A DNA stretch of 26,601 nt, taken from assembly GCA_964418485.1 (NCBI GenBank), contig CAYQMH010000031.1, positions 1 to 26,601 of the forward strand. Direction: 5' to 3'. Of the stretch, positions 1 through 7,199 are shown one piece after another (position 1 is the stretch's first letter; each line of letters starts with the position of its first letter). The DNA comes from JAFGHJ01 sp964418485 (lineage in GTDB: Bacteria; Hydrothermota; UBA3072). A program made the position numbers and the translations under genes. Under the pieces are notes generated by a model. The model saw only the letters and a list, made by a program, of their open reading frames with translations. It ran no database searches and was not told where the DNA came from.

Positions 1-938
1 TATATAAAAAGTGATGACACGGATTTGTTCTCGTGGATTCTTGTGATAGCTTCGCTCAGAAGTTTGGCCACAGAAACCACTTCTATTTTTTTGCTCTTCT
101 TTTCGCCCATTGGAATCGTGTCCGTAACAATAAGTTTATCCAGCGATGAGGATGTAATCTTTTCGATTGCGTTACCCGAAAGTACCGGATGTGTTATGTA
201 TGCGTGAATTGCTCTGGCTCCCTGTTTTTTTAATTCGTTTGCCGCTTCTGTTAAAGTTCCTGCAGTGTCTACTATATCGTCAACTATAATGGCAACCTTA
301 TCCTTCACGTCTCCGATTATATTGACAACTTCGCAGTGATTTGGCTTAGGTCTTCTTTTGTCTACAATGGCAATAGGTATATTTCTGTTGATTTTTTTGG
401 CTATTGCTCTGGCTGCTTCGACTCTTCCGACGTCGGGAGAAACAATAACGGTTTCTTTGTAATCTAAATTTAGCTTTTTTATATGTTTAACCGTTACAGG
501 TGTCGCAAAAAGATGATCAACTGAAATATCAAAAAAACCAGTTATTTGGGGTGCGTGTAAGTCAATGGTTACAATCCTATTAGCGCCTGCTTTCTCGAAT
601 AAATTCGCAAACAGCTTTGCTGAAATCGGAACCCTGGGTTTGTCCTTTTTTTCTTGTCTTCCGTAACCAAAGTATGGTATAACAGCGGTTATTCTCCCCG
701 TCGAAGAGCGGCGTAAGGCGTCTATAATAAGTAAAAGTTCGATAATGTTTTCTGCCGGAGAGTTTGTTGATTGAACAACAAATACATCTCTTCCTCGAAC
801 ATTCTCTTTTATCTGAATAAAAACCTCGCCGTCCGAAAATTTCCTTTTTTCAAGGGAAGACAGCGGTCTTTTTAAATATTTGCTAATGCCTTTTGCAAGA
901 CTTAAACTTTCGGAACCTGAGAAAACCTTTAATTCCAA
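1..938 (-). CDS. prs: Ribose-phosphate pyrophosphokinase, C-terminus just cut by the window edge
   Basis: Transfers pyrophosphate from ATP to ribose 5-phosphate to make PRPP, the precursor of purines, pyrimidines, His, Trp and NAD, in the cytosol. The frame is open from a TTG at 938 to the left edge (312 codons, ending near KSVSSLFI). Family members usually stop one or two residues later, so the gene is almost complete. Visible motifs are FSDGEVFIQI, the catalytic flexible loop YFGYGRQEKKDKPR, TIDLHAPQITGFFD, SPDVGRVEAARAIA and the PRPP-binding loop VDDIVDTAGTL. No ATG fits the N-terminus. The TTG follows AGGAGAG by 8 bases, and the first residues (LELKVFSGSESLSLAKGI) match where family members begin. 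It is the last visible gene of the DUF2723-ispE-spoVG-tRNA-Gln operon. Confidence 0.95.
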   Translation of the reverse strand, partial: MELKVFSGSESLSLAKGISKYLKRPLSSLEKRKFSDGEVFIQIKENVRGRDVFVVQSTNSPAENIIELLLIIDALRRSSTGRITAVIPYFGYGRQEKKDKPRVPISAKLFANLFEKAGANRIVTIDLHAPQITGFFDISVDHLFATPVTVKHIKKLNLDYKETVIVSPDVGRVEAARAIAKKINRNIPIAIVDKRRPKPNHCEVVNIIGDVKDKVAIIVDDIVDTAGTLTEAANELKKQGARAIHAYITHPVLSGNAIEKITSSSLDKLIVTDTIPMGEKKSKKIEVVSVAKLLSEAITRIHENKSVSSLFI

Positions 939-946
939 TTTTACTT

Positions 947-953
947 CTCTCCT
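947..953 (-). promoter_or_regulatory. Ribosome-binding site of prs, overlapping the tRNA-Gln 3' end
   Basis: AGGAGAG read on the minus strand lies 8 bases before the TTG start of prs. Its first two bases are the last paired nucleotide (A at 953) and the discriminator (G at 952) of tRNA-Gln. Normal 3' maturation of the tRNA would therefore cut inside this site and leave GAGAG on the prs mRNA. Confidence 0.7.
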
Positions 954-1023
954 GGGGCGGTAGGATTCGAACCTACGAATGCGAGACCCAAAATCTCGTG
1001 CCTTGCCGCTTGGCGACGCCCCA
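952..1023 (-). tRNA. tRNA-Gln (anticodon TTG)
   Basis: Read on the minus strand, this folds as a normal cloverleaf. The 7-bp acceptor stem is TGGGGCG/CGCCCCA, the D stem GCC/GGC, the anticodon stem CGAGA/TCTCG with loop TTTTGGG, and the T arm carries GGTTCGAATCC. The loop places TTG at positions 34-36, which reads Gln codons. U1-A72 and discriminator G are typical of bacterial tRNA-Gln. CCA is not encoded: the discriminator is followed by GAGAG, so CCA must be added enzymatically. It sits between spoVG (gap 23 bases) and prs on the same strand, so it is probably cut from a polycistronic mRNA. Confidence 0.95.
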
Positions 1024-1046
1024 AATAATTGTATGAGGGCAAGTTT

Positions 1047-1481
1047 TTATATGAGATCTTCTTCTATTTCTTCTTCTAATTCCGGGATGTCCTCGATATT
1101 TTCTTCGGTCTCTTTTTCGGTATCAGCTTCACTTTCATCTTCTTCGAATGCCTCTATATCGACGTTTTCATCGGGTGCTTCGAAGTCTTCCTGCTCAAGG
1201 TCTGAACCCTTTGGGTTTTTCCCTTCCTCTTCACATTTGTTGTAATATTCGTCAAGGACGACTTTTTCAAGTCTTTTTCGCATGGTGTTATTTATTGGAT
1301 GAGCGATGTCTCTAAATGTACCATCTTTGCCTTTTCGGGAAGGCATTGCAACAAAGAGCCCTTTTCTGCCTTCGATTACTTTCATGCCGCGTATAACAAA
1401 GTCGTCATCAAAGGTTACATTGACAAATGCTTTTAATCTGGGCTCATCTCTAAGGGTTACACGTACTTCTGTGAATTCCAT
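1047..1481 (-). CDS. spoVG: SpoVG family nucleic-acid-binding regulator with acidic tail
   Basis: SpoVG proteins are small DNA/RNA-binding regulators, first known for septation effects in Bacillus and also present in many non-sporulating bacteria. Residues 1 to about 85 match the whole conserved core: EVRVTLRDEPRLKAFVNVTF, VIRGMKVIEGRKGLFVAMPS and FRDIAHPINNTMRKRLEKVV. The remaining 60 or so residues are a very acidic, low-complexity Glu/Asp tail, longer than in the Bacillus protein and probably disordered. The ATG at 1481 overlaps the ispE stop codon by one base (TAATG), with GGAGG just upstream inside ispE, so translation is likely coupled to ispE. It is followed by tRNA-Gln and prs. The spoVG-prs neighbourhood is also seen in Firmicutes. 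Its target here cannot be read from sequence. Confidence 0.93.
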   Translation of the reverse strand: MEFTEVRVTLRDEPRLKAFVNVTFDDDFVIRGMKVIEGRKGLFVAMPSRKGKDGTFRDIAHPINNTMRKRLEKVVLDEYYNKCEEEGKNPKGSDLEQEDFEAPDENVDIEAFEEDESEADTEKETEENIEDIPELEEEIEEDLI

Positions 1482-2371
1482 TAGTCCTCCTTTGGTTTTA
1501 ACAAGTTGAAGTACTCTTTTCGAGAGATACTTTTGCAGTGTTTTAAGGTATAATTTTCTTTTATATCTCCCATCCTATAGTTGTATTTTTCTGATCCAAA
1601 TATTGCAAATACAGTGGGACCAGACCCGCTTAACATAACGTTTATTGGGTTCAATCTATTTAACTTTTTCATAATATCTTCTAATCGAGGATATTTCTCA
1701 AATATTATTCCCTGAAAGGAATTTCGTAATTTACTTAAAATTTCTTTTTCCCCCTCTTGTATTCTATGGAGTATAAGACTTAAGTCTTCATTTGTCAAGT
1801 CTTGTTTTTCTTTATTATCCCACCAATCGTAGGCGTCTTTTGAGGATATTGCGAAAGAGGGAGTTATGAGGAGAAAATTAAGTGTTGGAATATCTTTTAC
1901 CCATTCTATTTTTTCTCCTCTTCCGCTCACAAGAGCGGTTCCGCCTTTCATGAAAAAAGGTACATCCGAACCAAGAGATTCTGCGTGTTTCATCAATTCC
2001 TCTGTTTTTTTTGGATAATTAAGCATACGGTTTAAGGTTAGTAAAGTTACTGCCGCATTCGAACTCCCACCGCCTAACCCTGAACCTATCGGTATCTTTT
2101 TATCTACTTTTATTTTTACTCCTAAATTTTTATTTTTTTTGTTTATAAAAATGCTTGCTGCTTTGTGTATTAAATTGGCTGGTCCGTCTGGTAGATTTGG
2201 GTTGTTAGAGGTTATTTTTATTTCAGTACCCTCCAATTTGAAATAGAGTGTATCCTTCAGGGATATTGTTTGGAAGATAGATTCAATCGAGTGGAAGCCA
2301 TCTTTTCTTTTTTCGCGGATGTAAAGACCGAGATTTACTTTCGCGAATGAAGGGACTTTTAAGTAATTCAT
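1481..2371 (-). CDS. ispE: 4-diphosphocytidyl-2-C-methyl-D-erythritol kinase
   Basis: GHMP-family kinase that phosphorylates CDP-ME at the 2-hydroxyl in the non-mevalonate (MEP) isoprenoid pathway. It supports isoprenoid carriers such as undecaprenyl phosphate, which the polysaccharide locus would need. The 296-residue length is normal. Motifs: N-terminal SFAKVNLGLYI with Lys11 at the expected catalytic position; ATP-binding loop PIGSGLGGGSSNAA at about 94-107; SLGSDVPFF with Asp136 as probable catalytic base; and the third GHMP motif LSGSGPTVFAIF starting at about 247. It starts 21 bases after the DUF2723 gene and its stop overlaps the spoVG start. Confidence 0.95.
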   Translation of the reverse strand: MNYLKVPSFAKVNLGLYIREKRKDGFHSIESIFQTISLKDTLYFKLEGTEIKITSNNPNLPDGPANLIHKAASIFINKKNKNLGVKIKVDKKIPIGSGLGGGSSNAAVTLLTLNRMLNYPKKTEELMKHAESLGSDVPFFMKGGTALVSGRGEKIEWVKDIPTLNFLLITPSFAISSKDAYDWWDNKEKQDLTNEDLSLILHRIQEGEKEILSKLRNSFQGIIFEKYPRLEDIMKKLNRLNPINVMLSGSGPTVFAIFGSEKYNYRMGDIKENYTLKHCKSISRKEYFNLLKPKED

Positions 2372-2392
2372 AAGATAAATACTCCGAGTGGG

Positions 2393-5071
2393 CTAGAATC
2401 CTTTTTCAGATCTCTTTTTAAGCTCGTTTATTAATTGATCGACTTTTGCAGCTTCGAAAGGATACATCTCCTTCCAGGTTTCAAGTAGTTTGATTGTTCC
2501 TTCAGGGTTGGAGCTGATGGAAAGAAACATAACTTGGTCCATGAGCTCGGGATCATTCTTAATTTCTGAAATAATTTCTTTCATTTTTTCAGGTTCGTTA
2601 GACATAGAATAAAGTTCTATAAGTCCTCTGTATGCTAAGGGTTTGAAAGCTTCTTTATTAAGCGTAGTTGCGAATTCTTCTGTTGCTTCTTTGAGTTCTT
2701 GTGTATTGTCTTTCTTTGATTTTGCTTTTAGGATTAGCATCTCCGCGTGTAGGAGATGAAGCGATGGTGTTTTTATTACAGAAAGAAGTGAATCACAGAA
2801 ATCGGTTGCTCTTTCTTCATCTCCAAGTAATGAGTATATCAATTTAAGGCTGTTTGTTATTTGAGGGGTTACTGCGACAGAAAACTTTGAGTTCATGGAG
2901 AGAACAAAGGAGCGTTTGAAGATGGTCTCTAACATTCTTAGTGTATCTTTTTCGGAGCCGGAAATTGTTTCCCTGTTTTGCCATGCGAATTTTCTTAATG
3001 AGTAGTTGCCAAATGTCAGATAGACGTATGCGTGGTTATTTAGAGGTTTTTTCTGTGCTCTTCCTGTATAAATTGTTGGATTTTCGCAGTAACTTGTTTT
3101 AAATTTAGTCGTAAGATTGTCTAACATCTTTCTATATTCTATCATATTCTTACCCTTTTTTCCGACCAGACGATACGCGAAACCTTCTAGTTCCAGATGA
3201 GACCCGAAGAGTTCCATTGAGTAAGATTCTACAGGAAAAGAAAAATAAATATTAATTGAAGGGTTAAAATCCTCTTTAATATATTTGTTGACGAAGGAAT
3301 CTCTCGCCATGGTTAAATCTTCGAGAGAAGGTTTTACTCCGGTTGAGCTAATAATTATGTTCCTGGCTACTATATCTGCCGGACGTAACCACTTTCCGTC
3401 TTCGCACTTTAAAGGCATAATATTATTGATTATCCAGTCTTCAAATGTCAGATCTATCTTTCCGTTTCTTTTCTTTATATTGTAAGCTCTCTCCATATTG
3501 GTTCCTTTAAATGGGGAAGCAAAATCCATGGGTATGCCGGCTTCTTTTAACTGTCTAATATACCAGTTTGTATTCATAAGAGAGAAATTTGCCGGTTGGA
3601 TGCCTTTTTTGTTTTTTAAATCGAATTTCCGAAAGTTTTTTACCTCCTGGAGAAACCAGACCGGGAAGGTATCATTGTCTCCATATGTGAATAGAATTGA
3701 ATAATCCTCTGGAGTGATTAATAGATTATAAGCGTAATCGGAAGCGATCCAGTTTCCTCTTCTGTTGACATGGCTTTTTATATTTGAGATCAGGGGTGTA
3801 AATCCTATTAAAAAAGATAAAGCTATTCCCGTGTAACCATAAAAAAGATTTATTTCCCTTAATTTTAAATATATCCAGTATAATCCTATTGATACATAAA
3901 ACATAAAAAGAAAGAATGCCGGAGTCCAGAAATAGTCTCTTTCTCTTACTTCTCTATCCTGATGCGCCGGGTTGATATCTGAAGGGGAGAATTTTAAATT
4001 TAAATATACAACAAGTCCCAGACTTAAGAGAATGTATAAAATCAAAAATAACCAGAAGGATTTCCTGTCTTTCCTGAAATGAATGAACATTCCCCAGAAA
4101 CCTGTAAAAACATATAAATATGTACCTGCTATCGAAGTATATTTAAGCAGGGTATTGATATCTAATTCCCTCGGGTGAGGGAAGTATTGCCACGAAAAAT
4201 ACTTGAAGAATATTTTTATCTGTTCGAATAACGCGGCAAAAGTGGAGAGTCCGGTGTTGATTTGAGTTTTTCTTGGTAGCATTTTCATTGGTCCGTACTG
4301 TTCTCGTGATATGACATCCCATAGCGCTTTAAAATTGCTTGGATCCGCTTCATTTATTGCCGGATTACCGTGAGCTCTTACCATCAAATAATAGTATGTT
4401 GTTATTCCAATTAAAATGAGAATTACTGAAAAGACGATTAATTTCGGATTTTTTAATATCCTTTTGTCGGTCATTATTACGAAAATCAGAGTTCCCGGAA
4501 TAAGGAGTAATGGCATTAAATGAATGCCAAAGGATAGAAAAATCAGGTAAACAAGAAGTAAAAGATAATTATCGTCACCTCTTATCTCTCGTTTTTCATC
4601 CCAGAGAAGAGCAAGCCATAAACATACTACCAATATCAAAATAGAAGTGGAATAAACTTCTGCTTCCACTGACGTATCCCATACACTGTAAGAAAGCCCG
4701 GCTCCGATAGCTGCAAATACCGCAATAAGATGATTACTTAAAGACAACTTTTTTCCTCTGTTTTCTCTAAAACGCTCGAAAACTGAGAGTATTATAAGGT
4801 AAAGGAAGCCTCCTGCTACTGTGGTTGAAAGAGACGAAAGAAAATTTATTCTCTTTGCAACTTCTTTGAAAGGAAGAAAGATATCAAATATTCTACCCAG
4901 TAAAATAAAAAATGGAGTACCCGGAGGGTGTGCAACTCCTAAAATATGTGAACATGTGATGAATTCTCCGCAATCCCAGAGTGAAACAGTGGGAGCGATA
5001 GTGTATAAGTATGCGGAAATTAAAACGATTGATACGGATGACAACCCAATTATTTTTCTTTTGTCGTACAT
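2393..5071 (-). CDS. DUF2723 (TMEM260/GT117-like) multi-pass membrane protein with TPR-like C-terminus
   Basis: Large integral membrane protein of 892 residues. The N-terminus has the DUF2723 signature at about residues 31-53 (LWDCGEFI followed by LGVAHPPGTP). About ten hydrophobic segments then run to around residue 430. The rest is soluble and contains YGDNDTFPVWFLQ, which is typical of these proteins, and a helical, TPR-like end from about residue 720. The family is related to eukaryotic TMEM260 O-mannosyltransferase and is classed with polyprenol-phosphate-sugar-dependent glycosyltransferases. The likely role is glycosylation of exported proteins at the outer face of the inner membrane; donor and target are unknown. 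The ATG at 5071 follows AAAGGA by 4 bases. It heads the operon with ispE, spoVG, tRNA-Gln and prs. Confidence 0.85.
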   Translation of the reverse strand: MYDKRKIIGLSSVSIVLISAYLYTIAPTVSLWDCGEFITCSHILGVAHPPGTPFFILLGRIFDIFLPFKEVAKRINFLSSLSTTVAGGFLYLIILSVFERFRENRGKKLSLSNHLIAVFAAIGAGLSYSVWDTSVEAEVYSTSILILVVCLWLALLWDEKREIRGDDNYLLLLVYLIFLSFGIHLMPLLLIPGTLIFVIMTDKRILKNPKLIVFSVILILIGITTYYYLMVRAHGNPAINEADPSNFKALWDVISREQYGPMKMLPRKTQINTGLSTFAALFEQIKIFFKYFSWQYFPHPRELDINTLLKYTSIAGTYLYVFTGFWGMFIHFRKDRKSFWLFLILYILLSLGLVVYLNLKFSPSDINPAHQDREVRERDYFWTPAFFLFMFYVSIGLYWIYLKLREINLFYGYTGIALSFLIGFTPLISNIKSHVNRRGNWIASDYAYNLLITPEDYSILFTYGDNDTFPVWFLQEVKNFRKFDLKNKKGIQPANFSLMNTNWYIRQLKEAGIPMDFASPFKGTNMERAYNIKKRNGKIDLTFEDWIINNIMPLKCEDGKWLRPADIVARNIIISSTGVKPSLEDLTMARDSFVNKYIKEDFNPSINIYFSFPVESYSMELFGSHLELEGFAYRLVGKKGKNMIEYRKMLDNLTTKFKTSYCENPTIYTGRAQKKPLNNHAYVYLTFGNYSLRKFAWQNRETISGSEKDTLRMLETIFKRSFVLSMNSKFSVAVTPQITNSLKLIYSLLGDEERATDFCDSLLSVIKTPSLHLLHAEMLILKAKSKKDNTQELKEATEEFATTLNKEAFKPLAYRGLIELYSMSNEPEKMKEIISEIKNDPELMDQVMFLSISSNPEGTIKLLETWKEMYPFEAAKVDQLINELKKRSEKGF

Positions 5072-5094
5072 TTATTCCTTTCCATTTAGATAAA

Positions 5095-5122
5095 AATATA
5101 ACGGCTTGCTTTAATAAAGCAA
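5095..5122 (-). promoter_or_regulatory. Candidate promoter of the DUF2723-ispE-spoVG-prs operon
   Basis: On the minus strand TTGCTT (5122-5117) and TATATT (5100-5095) are separated by exactly 16 bases, the spacing seen at other promoters in this window. The -35 is weak (3 of 6). A start about 7 bases past the -10 would leave a 5' leader of roughly 15-18 bases carrying the AAAGGA ribosome-binding site. The -35 and spacer lie inside an inverted repeat. Confidence 0.45.
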
Positions 5123-5128
5123 GACCGT
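5101..5128 (-). terminator. Inverted repeat: cold-shock gene terminator or operator of the DUF2723 operon
   Basis: ACGG-CTTGCTTTA pairs with TAAAGCAAG-CCGT with one bulged base, giving a stem of 13 pairs. On the minus strand it is followed by TATATTTTTAT, so it could terminate the cold-shock transcript about 170 bases after that gene. It also covers the -35 and spacer of the candidate DUF2723 promoter, which is where a repressor would bind. Sequence alone does not separate the two readings. Confidence 0.55.
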
Positions 5129-5298
5129 AAATGCAACGCTGACCACTTACTTTAGTGAGTTTTCCGCTAAACTAAAACCACAACACTCGAAATTAATAAC
5201 TAAAGGCAAAAAAGCCAAAAGCTATATTCAACAACAAATTAAAAGGGTTTTTGTTTTTTTACTTTTATTTGTCGAAACTTTATGTTGAGAACTAAAGT

Positions 5299-5502
5299 TT
5301 AACGAATCTTTTTTACTTTTTCGGCTTTTGGTCCTTTATCACTTTCGATAAGATCGAACTCGACTTCGTCTCCTTCTGAAAGTGTAACCAGACCTTCACT
5401 AAGGGCTGTTGTGTGGACGAATATATCTTGTGAGGTGTCATTCGCTGTAATAAAACCGTATCCTTTTCTGTCACTAAACCATTTTACTTTACCTTCTGCC
5501 AT
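5299..5502 (-). CDS. CspA-family cold-shock protein
   Basis: Single OB-fold RNA/ssDNA chaperone of 67 residues, the usual length. RNP1 is KGYGFI at residues 13-18 and RNP2 is DIFVH at 26-30, with the start MAEGKVKWF and the typical DEVEFDL and GPKAEKVK blocks near the end. It acts in the cytosol by melting mRNA structure. The ATG follows a strong AAGGAGG. It is a monocistronic unit with its own promoter and a leader of about 55 bases, containing a short hairpin over the ribosome-binding site. It may be constitutive or cold-induced; the sequence does not decide this. Confidence 0.97.
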   Translation of the reverse strand: MAEGKVKWFSDRKGYGFITANDTSQDIFVHTTALSEGLVTLSEGDEVEFDLIESDKGPKAEKVKKIR

Positions 5503-5506
5503 ACTA

Positions 5507-5528
5507 AAAAAACCTCCTTTGGTTTTTT
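5507..5528 (-). promoter_or_regulatory. Hairpin over the cold-shock gene ribosome-binding site
   Basis: In the leader RNA, AAAAAACC (5528-5521) can pair with GGTTTTTT (5514-5507) around the loop AAAGGA. The Shine-Dalgarno AAAGGAGG lies half in the loop and half in the stem. The stem is mostly A-U and weak, so it would be temperature sensitive. Whether it regulates is inference. Confidence 0.4.
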
Positions 5529-5564
5529 AGGGTATACAATGATACATAAATAAACAATCGGTTA

Positions 5565-5592
5565 ATCTTATTCTTTTTTGTTTATTTGTCAA
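5565..5592 (-). promoter_or_regulatory. Promoter of the cold-shock gene
   Basis: A perfect TTGACA (5592-5587) and TAAGAT (5570-5565) are separated by 16 bases on the minus strand. The predicted start is near 5558, leaving a leader of about 55 bases. Confidence 0.7.
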
Positions 5593-5619
5593 CCCTGCAA
5601 TTTTTTTGTTAAATACAAT

Positions 5620-5650
5620 ATAGCCACCAAGGCACAAAGACACAAAGATT
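5620..5650. repeat. Dispersed CACAAAG-type intergenic repeat, copy 1
   Basis: The core CCAAGGCACAAAGACACAAAG resembles copies at 11909-11950 and 13368-13402. Phrases of this kind occur between genes in many environmental genomes; the function is unknown. Confidence 0.5.
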
Positions 5651-5834
5651 TAAAAATAGTCATTGGTCGCGTTCCTTGAGTTAGCTTACTCCACGGCCCT
5701 AAGTTTTTAAATATACTAACATGTGATAAAATAGCACTTAGCTTTTTACTTTTGACTGTTAATCAGAGAAACAATGAAGAAATCTTAGTGGACGGTGTGT
5801 TCTTTGTGTTCCAAAATTCTTATATAGTGGTTTG

Positions 5835-5966
5835 AATTTAACGGAAAGCGGGTTGCGGAGGCTGTGCCAAAACCCCCCTTTTCGCAAGTTGCAGAAAACT
5901 AAGTTCCTGTTTTTCAAAGGCTTATTTTTTAGAAATCCGTTAAATTTGGACTTTTGGCACAGCCTC
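5835..5966. mobile_element. MITE-like element with two interleaved inverted repeats
   Basis: The 15-base GAGGCTGTGCCAAAA (5858-5872) recurs as an exact reverse complement at 5952-5966, bounding 109 bp with no coding potential. A second pair, AATTTAACGGA (5835-5845) and its exact reverse complement (5936-5946), is interleaved with the first. Terminal repeats of this type are common at IS ends, and no transposase is present, so a non-autonomous element or an IS remnant fits. A clear target-site duplication is not visible. Confidence 0.45.
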
Positions 5967-5996
5967 GGCGGTCAGCGGATAGTGTATTTTTTAGCC

Positions 5997-6024
5997 TTGA
6001 CAGTGGTTAATAACTAATTATATA
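5997..6024 (+). promoter_or_regulatory. Promoter of the porin-like gene
   Basis: TTGACA (5997-6002), 16 bases, then TATATA (6019-6024). The predicted start near 6031 gives a leader of about 100 bases before the ATG at 6132. Confidence 0.65.
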
Positions 6025-6131
6025 GTTTATTTAAAAAGTTTTTTTCATCGTAGTTACTATTGTATCTTTATTGCGGTGTGATTTTAAGCGGTGATGTTGA
6101 TTTTAAATCCCTAAACCTAAAGGAGGTTTTC

Positions 6132-7136
6132 ATGAGAAGGGTTGAGTTCTTTATTAATTTAATTATGGACTTTTTTGTGCTTGTAATACCCATGAGTTTA
6201 CTTGGAGGAGAGACGAGAGTCTCTATGCTCTTATGGAATAGATATACGAGTGAGATTGTAGATAATGACGTAAGCATGAGTAAATTTACTTTAGAGAGAG
6301 GTTACTTTCGTATTGAGCCAACTATTACGGATAAGATAGATGGTAGATTTAATCTCGACTTCTTCTCGGATGAAACTTCTACTACAGGTGGCGGTGTAAG
6401 AGTGAAGTATGCATATCTTAATTTTAAAGATGTTTTGCCTATACCTGAAAGTAAAATTAGTATTGGTATAATTCAACATTATTTTGGCTTTGGTTACGAT
6501 TGGGAATATGTTACAATAGAGAAAGTCCTGGAGGAAGTTGAAGGTGTTGCGAAATCCGCCGATTATGGTATTGCTTTTTGCGGAAATCTTCCGAGCAATA
6601 AAGGAATTTATTCGGTTTCGGTTTATAATGGAGAAGGCTATACTGTGACAGGTAGTGATTTGGACGATACCCCGGAGCTTTTGGCTAACTTGAGGCTTAC
6701 TCTAATTCCCGGTTTTACTTTTGGTGGTTCTGTATTGCATATAACCGATGCAAGTAAATTCGCAGCTATAGGGCTAGCACGTTTTTATAAAGGACCTTTT
6801 GAACTGCGCGGAGAGTATCTGTTTCAGGATAAGGAAGATGTTAAAAGCAGTGGTTTTATGATAATGCCCATTTTCAGTCTTAAAGAATTAATGAATGTCG
6901 ATGTTGATATTGTGGGAAGATTCGATATGTGGGACTTAAATACTGATATTGTGGATGACGGTCATAAACGTATTATCGGAGGATTAAACTGGAATGTTGT
7001 TAGAGACGAAAAGTCTAAACCTCAGGTTGTGCTTCAGATTCAAGGACAGAGGATTATTTATGAAAGCGTGACGCCCGACGTTAACCTTTTAATGGTTCAG
7101 TTACGATGGAGTTTTAGCAATACTTTCGCTCAATAG
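6132..7136 (+). CDS. Porin-like outer membrane beta-barrel protein
   Basis: Exported protein of 334 residues, probably an outer membrane beta-barrel. A signal peptide is evident: positive MRR, then a hydrophobic stretch ending near MSLLGG. The mature part is built of alternating strands such as FTLERGYFRIEPTI, IDGRFNLDFFSD, GVRVKYAYLNFKDV and FELRGEYLFQ. It ends in a strand rich in aromatic residues (LMVQLRWSFSNTFAQ), though the last residue is Gln rather than Phe. The layout resembles phosphate-selective (OprO/OprP-like) porins, but the substrate is unknown. I chose the ATG at 6132 because AAAGGAGG lies 5 bases upstream and the signal peptide begins there; an in-frame ATG at 6060 would add 24 residues before the signal peptide. 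It has its own promoter and terminator. Confidence 0.75.
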   Translation: MRRVEFFINLIMDFFVLVIPMSLLGGETRVSMLLWNRYTSEIVDNDVSMSKFTLERGYFRIEPTITDKIDGRFNLDFFSDETSTTGGGVRVKYAYLNFKDVLPIPESKISIGIIQHYFGFGYDWEYVTIEKVLEEVEGVAKSADYGIAFCGNLPSNKGIYSVSVYNGEGYTVTGSDLDDTPELLANLRLTLIPGFTFGGSVLHITDASKFAAIGLARFYKGPFELRGEYLFQDKEDVKSSGFMIMPIFSLKELMNVDVDIVGRFDMWDLNTDIVDDGHKRIIGGLNWNVVRDEKSKPQVVLQIQGQRIIYESVTPDVNLLMVQLRWSFSNTFAQ

Positions 7137-7173
7137 TTTTGTTTTTTTAAAAGGTATAAAAACTTTTAATCAG

Positions 7174-7199
7174 ACCCGGAGCAAAGAGCTCCGGGTTTT
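7174..7199 (+). terminator. Rho-independent terminator after the porin-like gene
   Basis: ACCCGGAGC (7174-7182) pairs perfectly with GCTCCGGGT (7188-7196) over the loop AAAGA, followed by TTTTCTATT. It lies 37 bases after the stop codon. Confidence 0.9.

Larger units (their letters stand above)
5593..6131. other. Gene-free stretch between the cold-shock gene and the porin-like gene
   Basis: I see no credible coding region here. The stretch holds an ACAAAG-type dispersed repeat (5620-5650), a shorter related piece near 5799-5815 (GTGTGTTCTTTGTGTTCC), a MITE-like inverted-repeat element (5835-5966), and the promoter (5997-6024) and roughly 100-base leader of the porin-like gene. Confidence 0.6.

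Noticed and set aside
979..1245. Serine-rich open frame on the plus strand
   Set aside because: It is the antisense shadow of the acidic tail of SpoVG and part of tRNA-Gln.
5832..6017. Open frame of 61 codons on the plus strand
   Set aside because: It consists of the MITE-like inverted repeats, has no ribosome-binding site and ends in the promoter of the porin-like gene.
6060..6131. Upstream ATG extending the porin-like protein by 24 residues
   Set aside because: The ATG at 6132 has AAAGGAGG at good spacing and begins a proper signal peptide; the extension would bury it.
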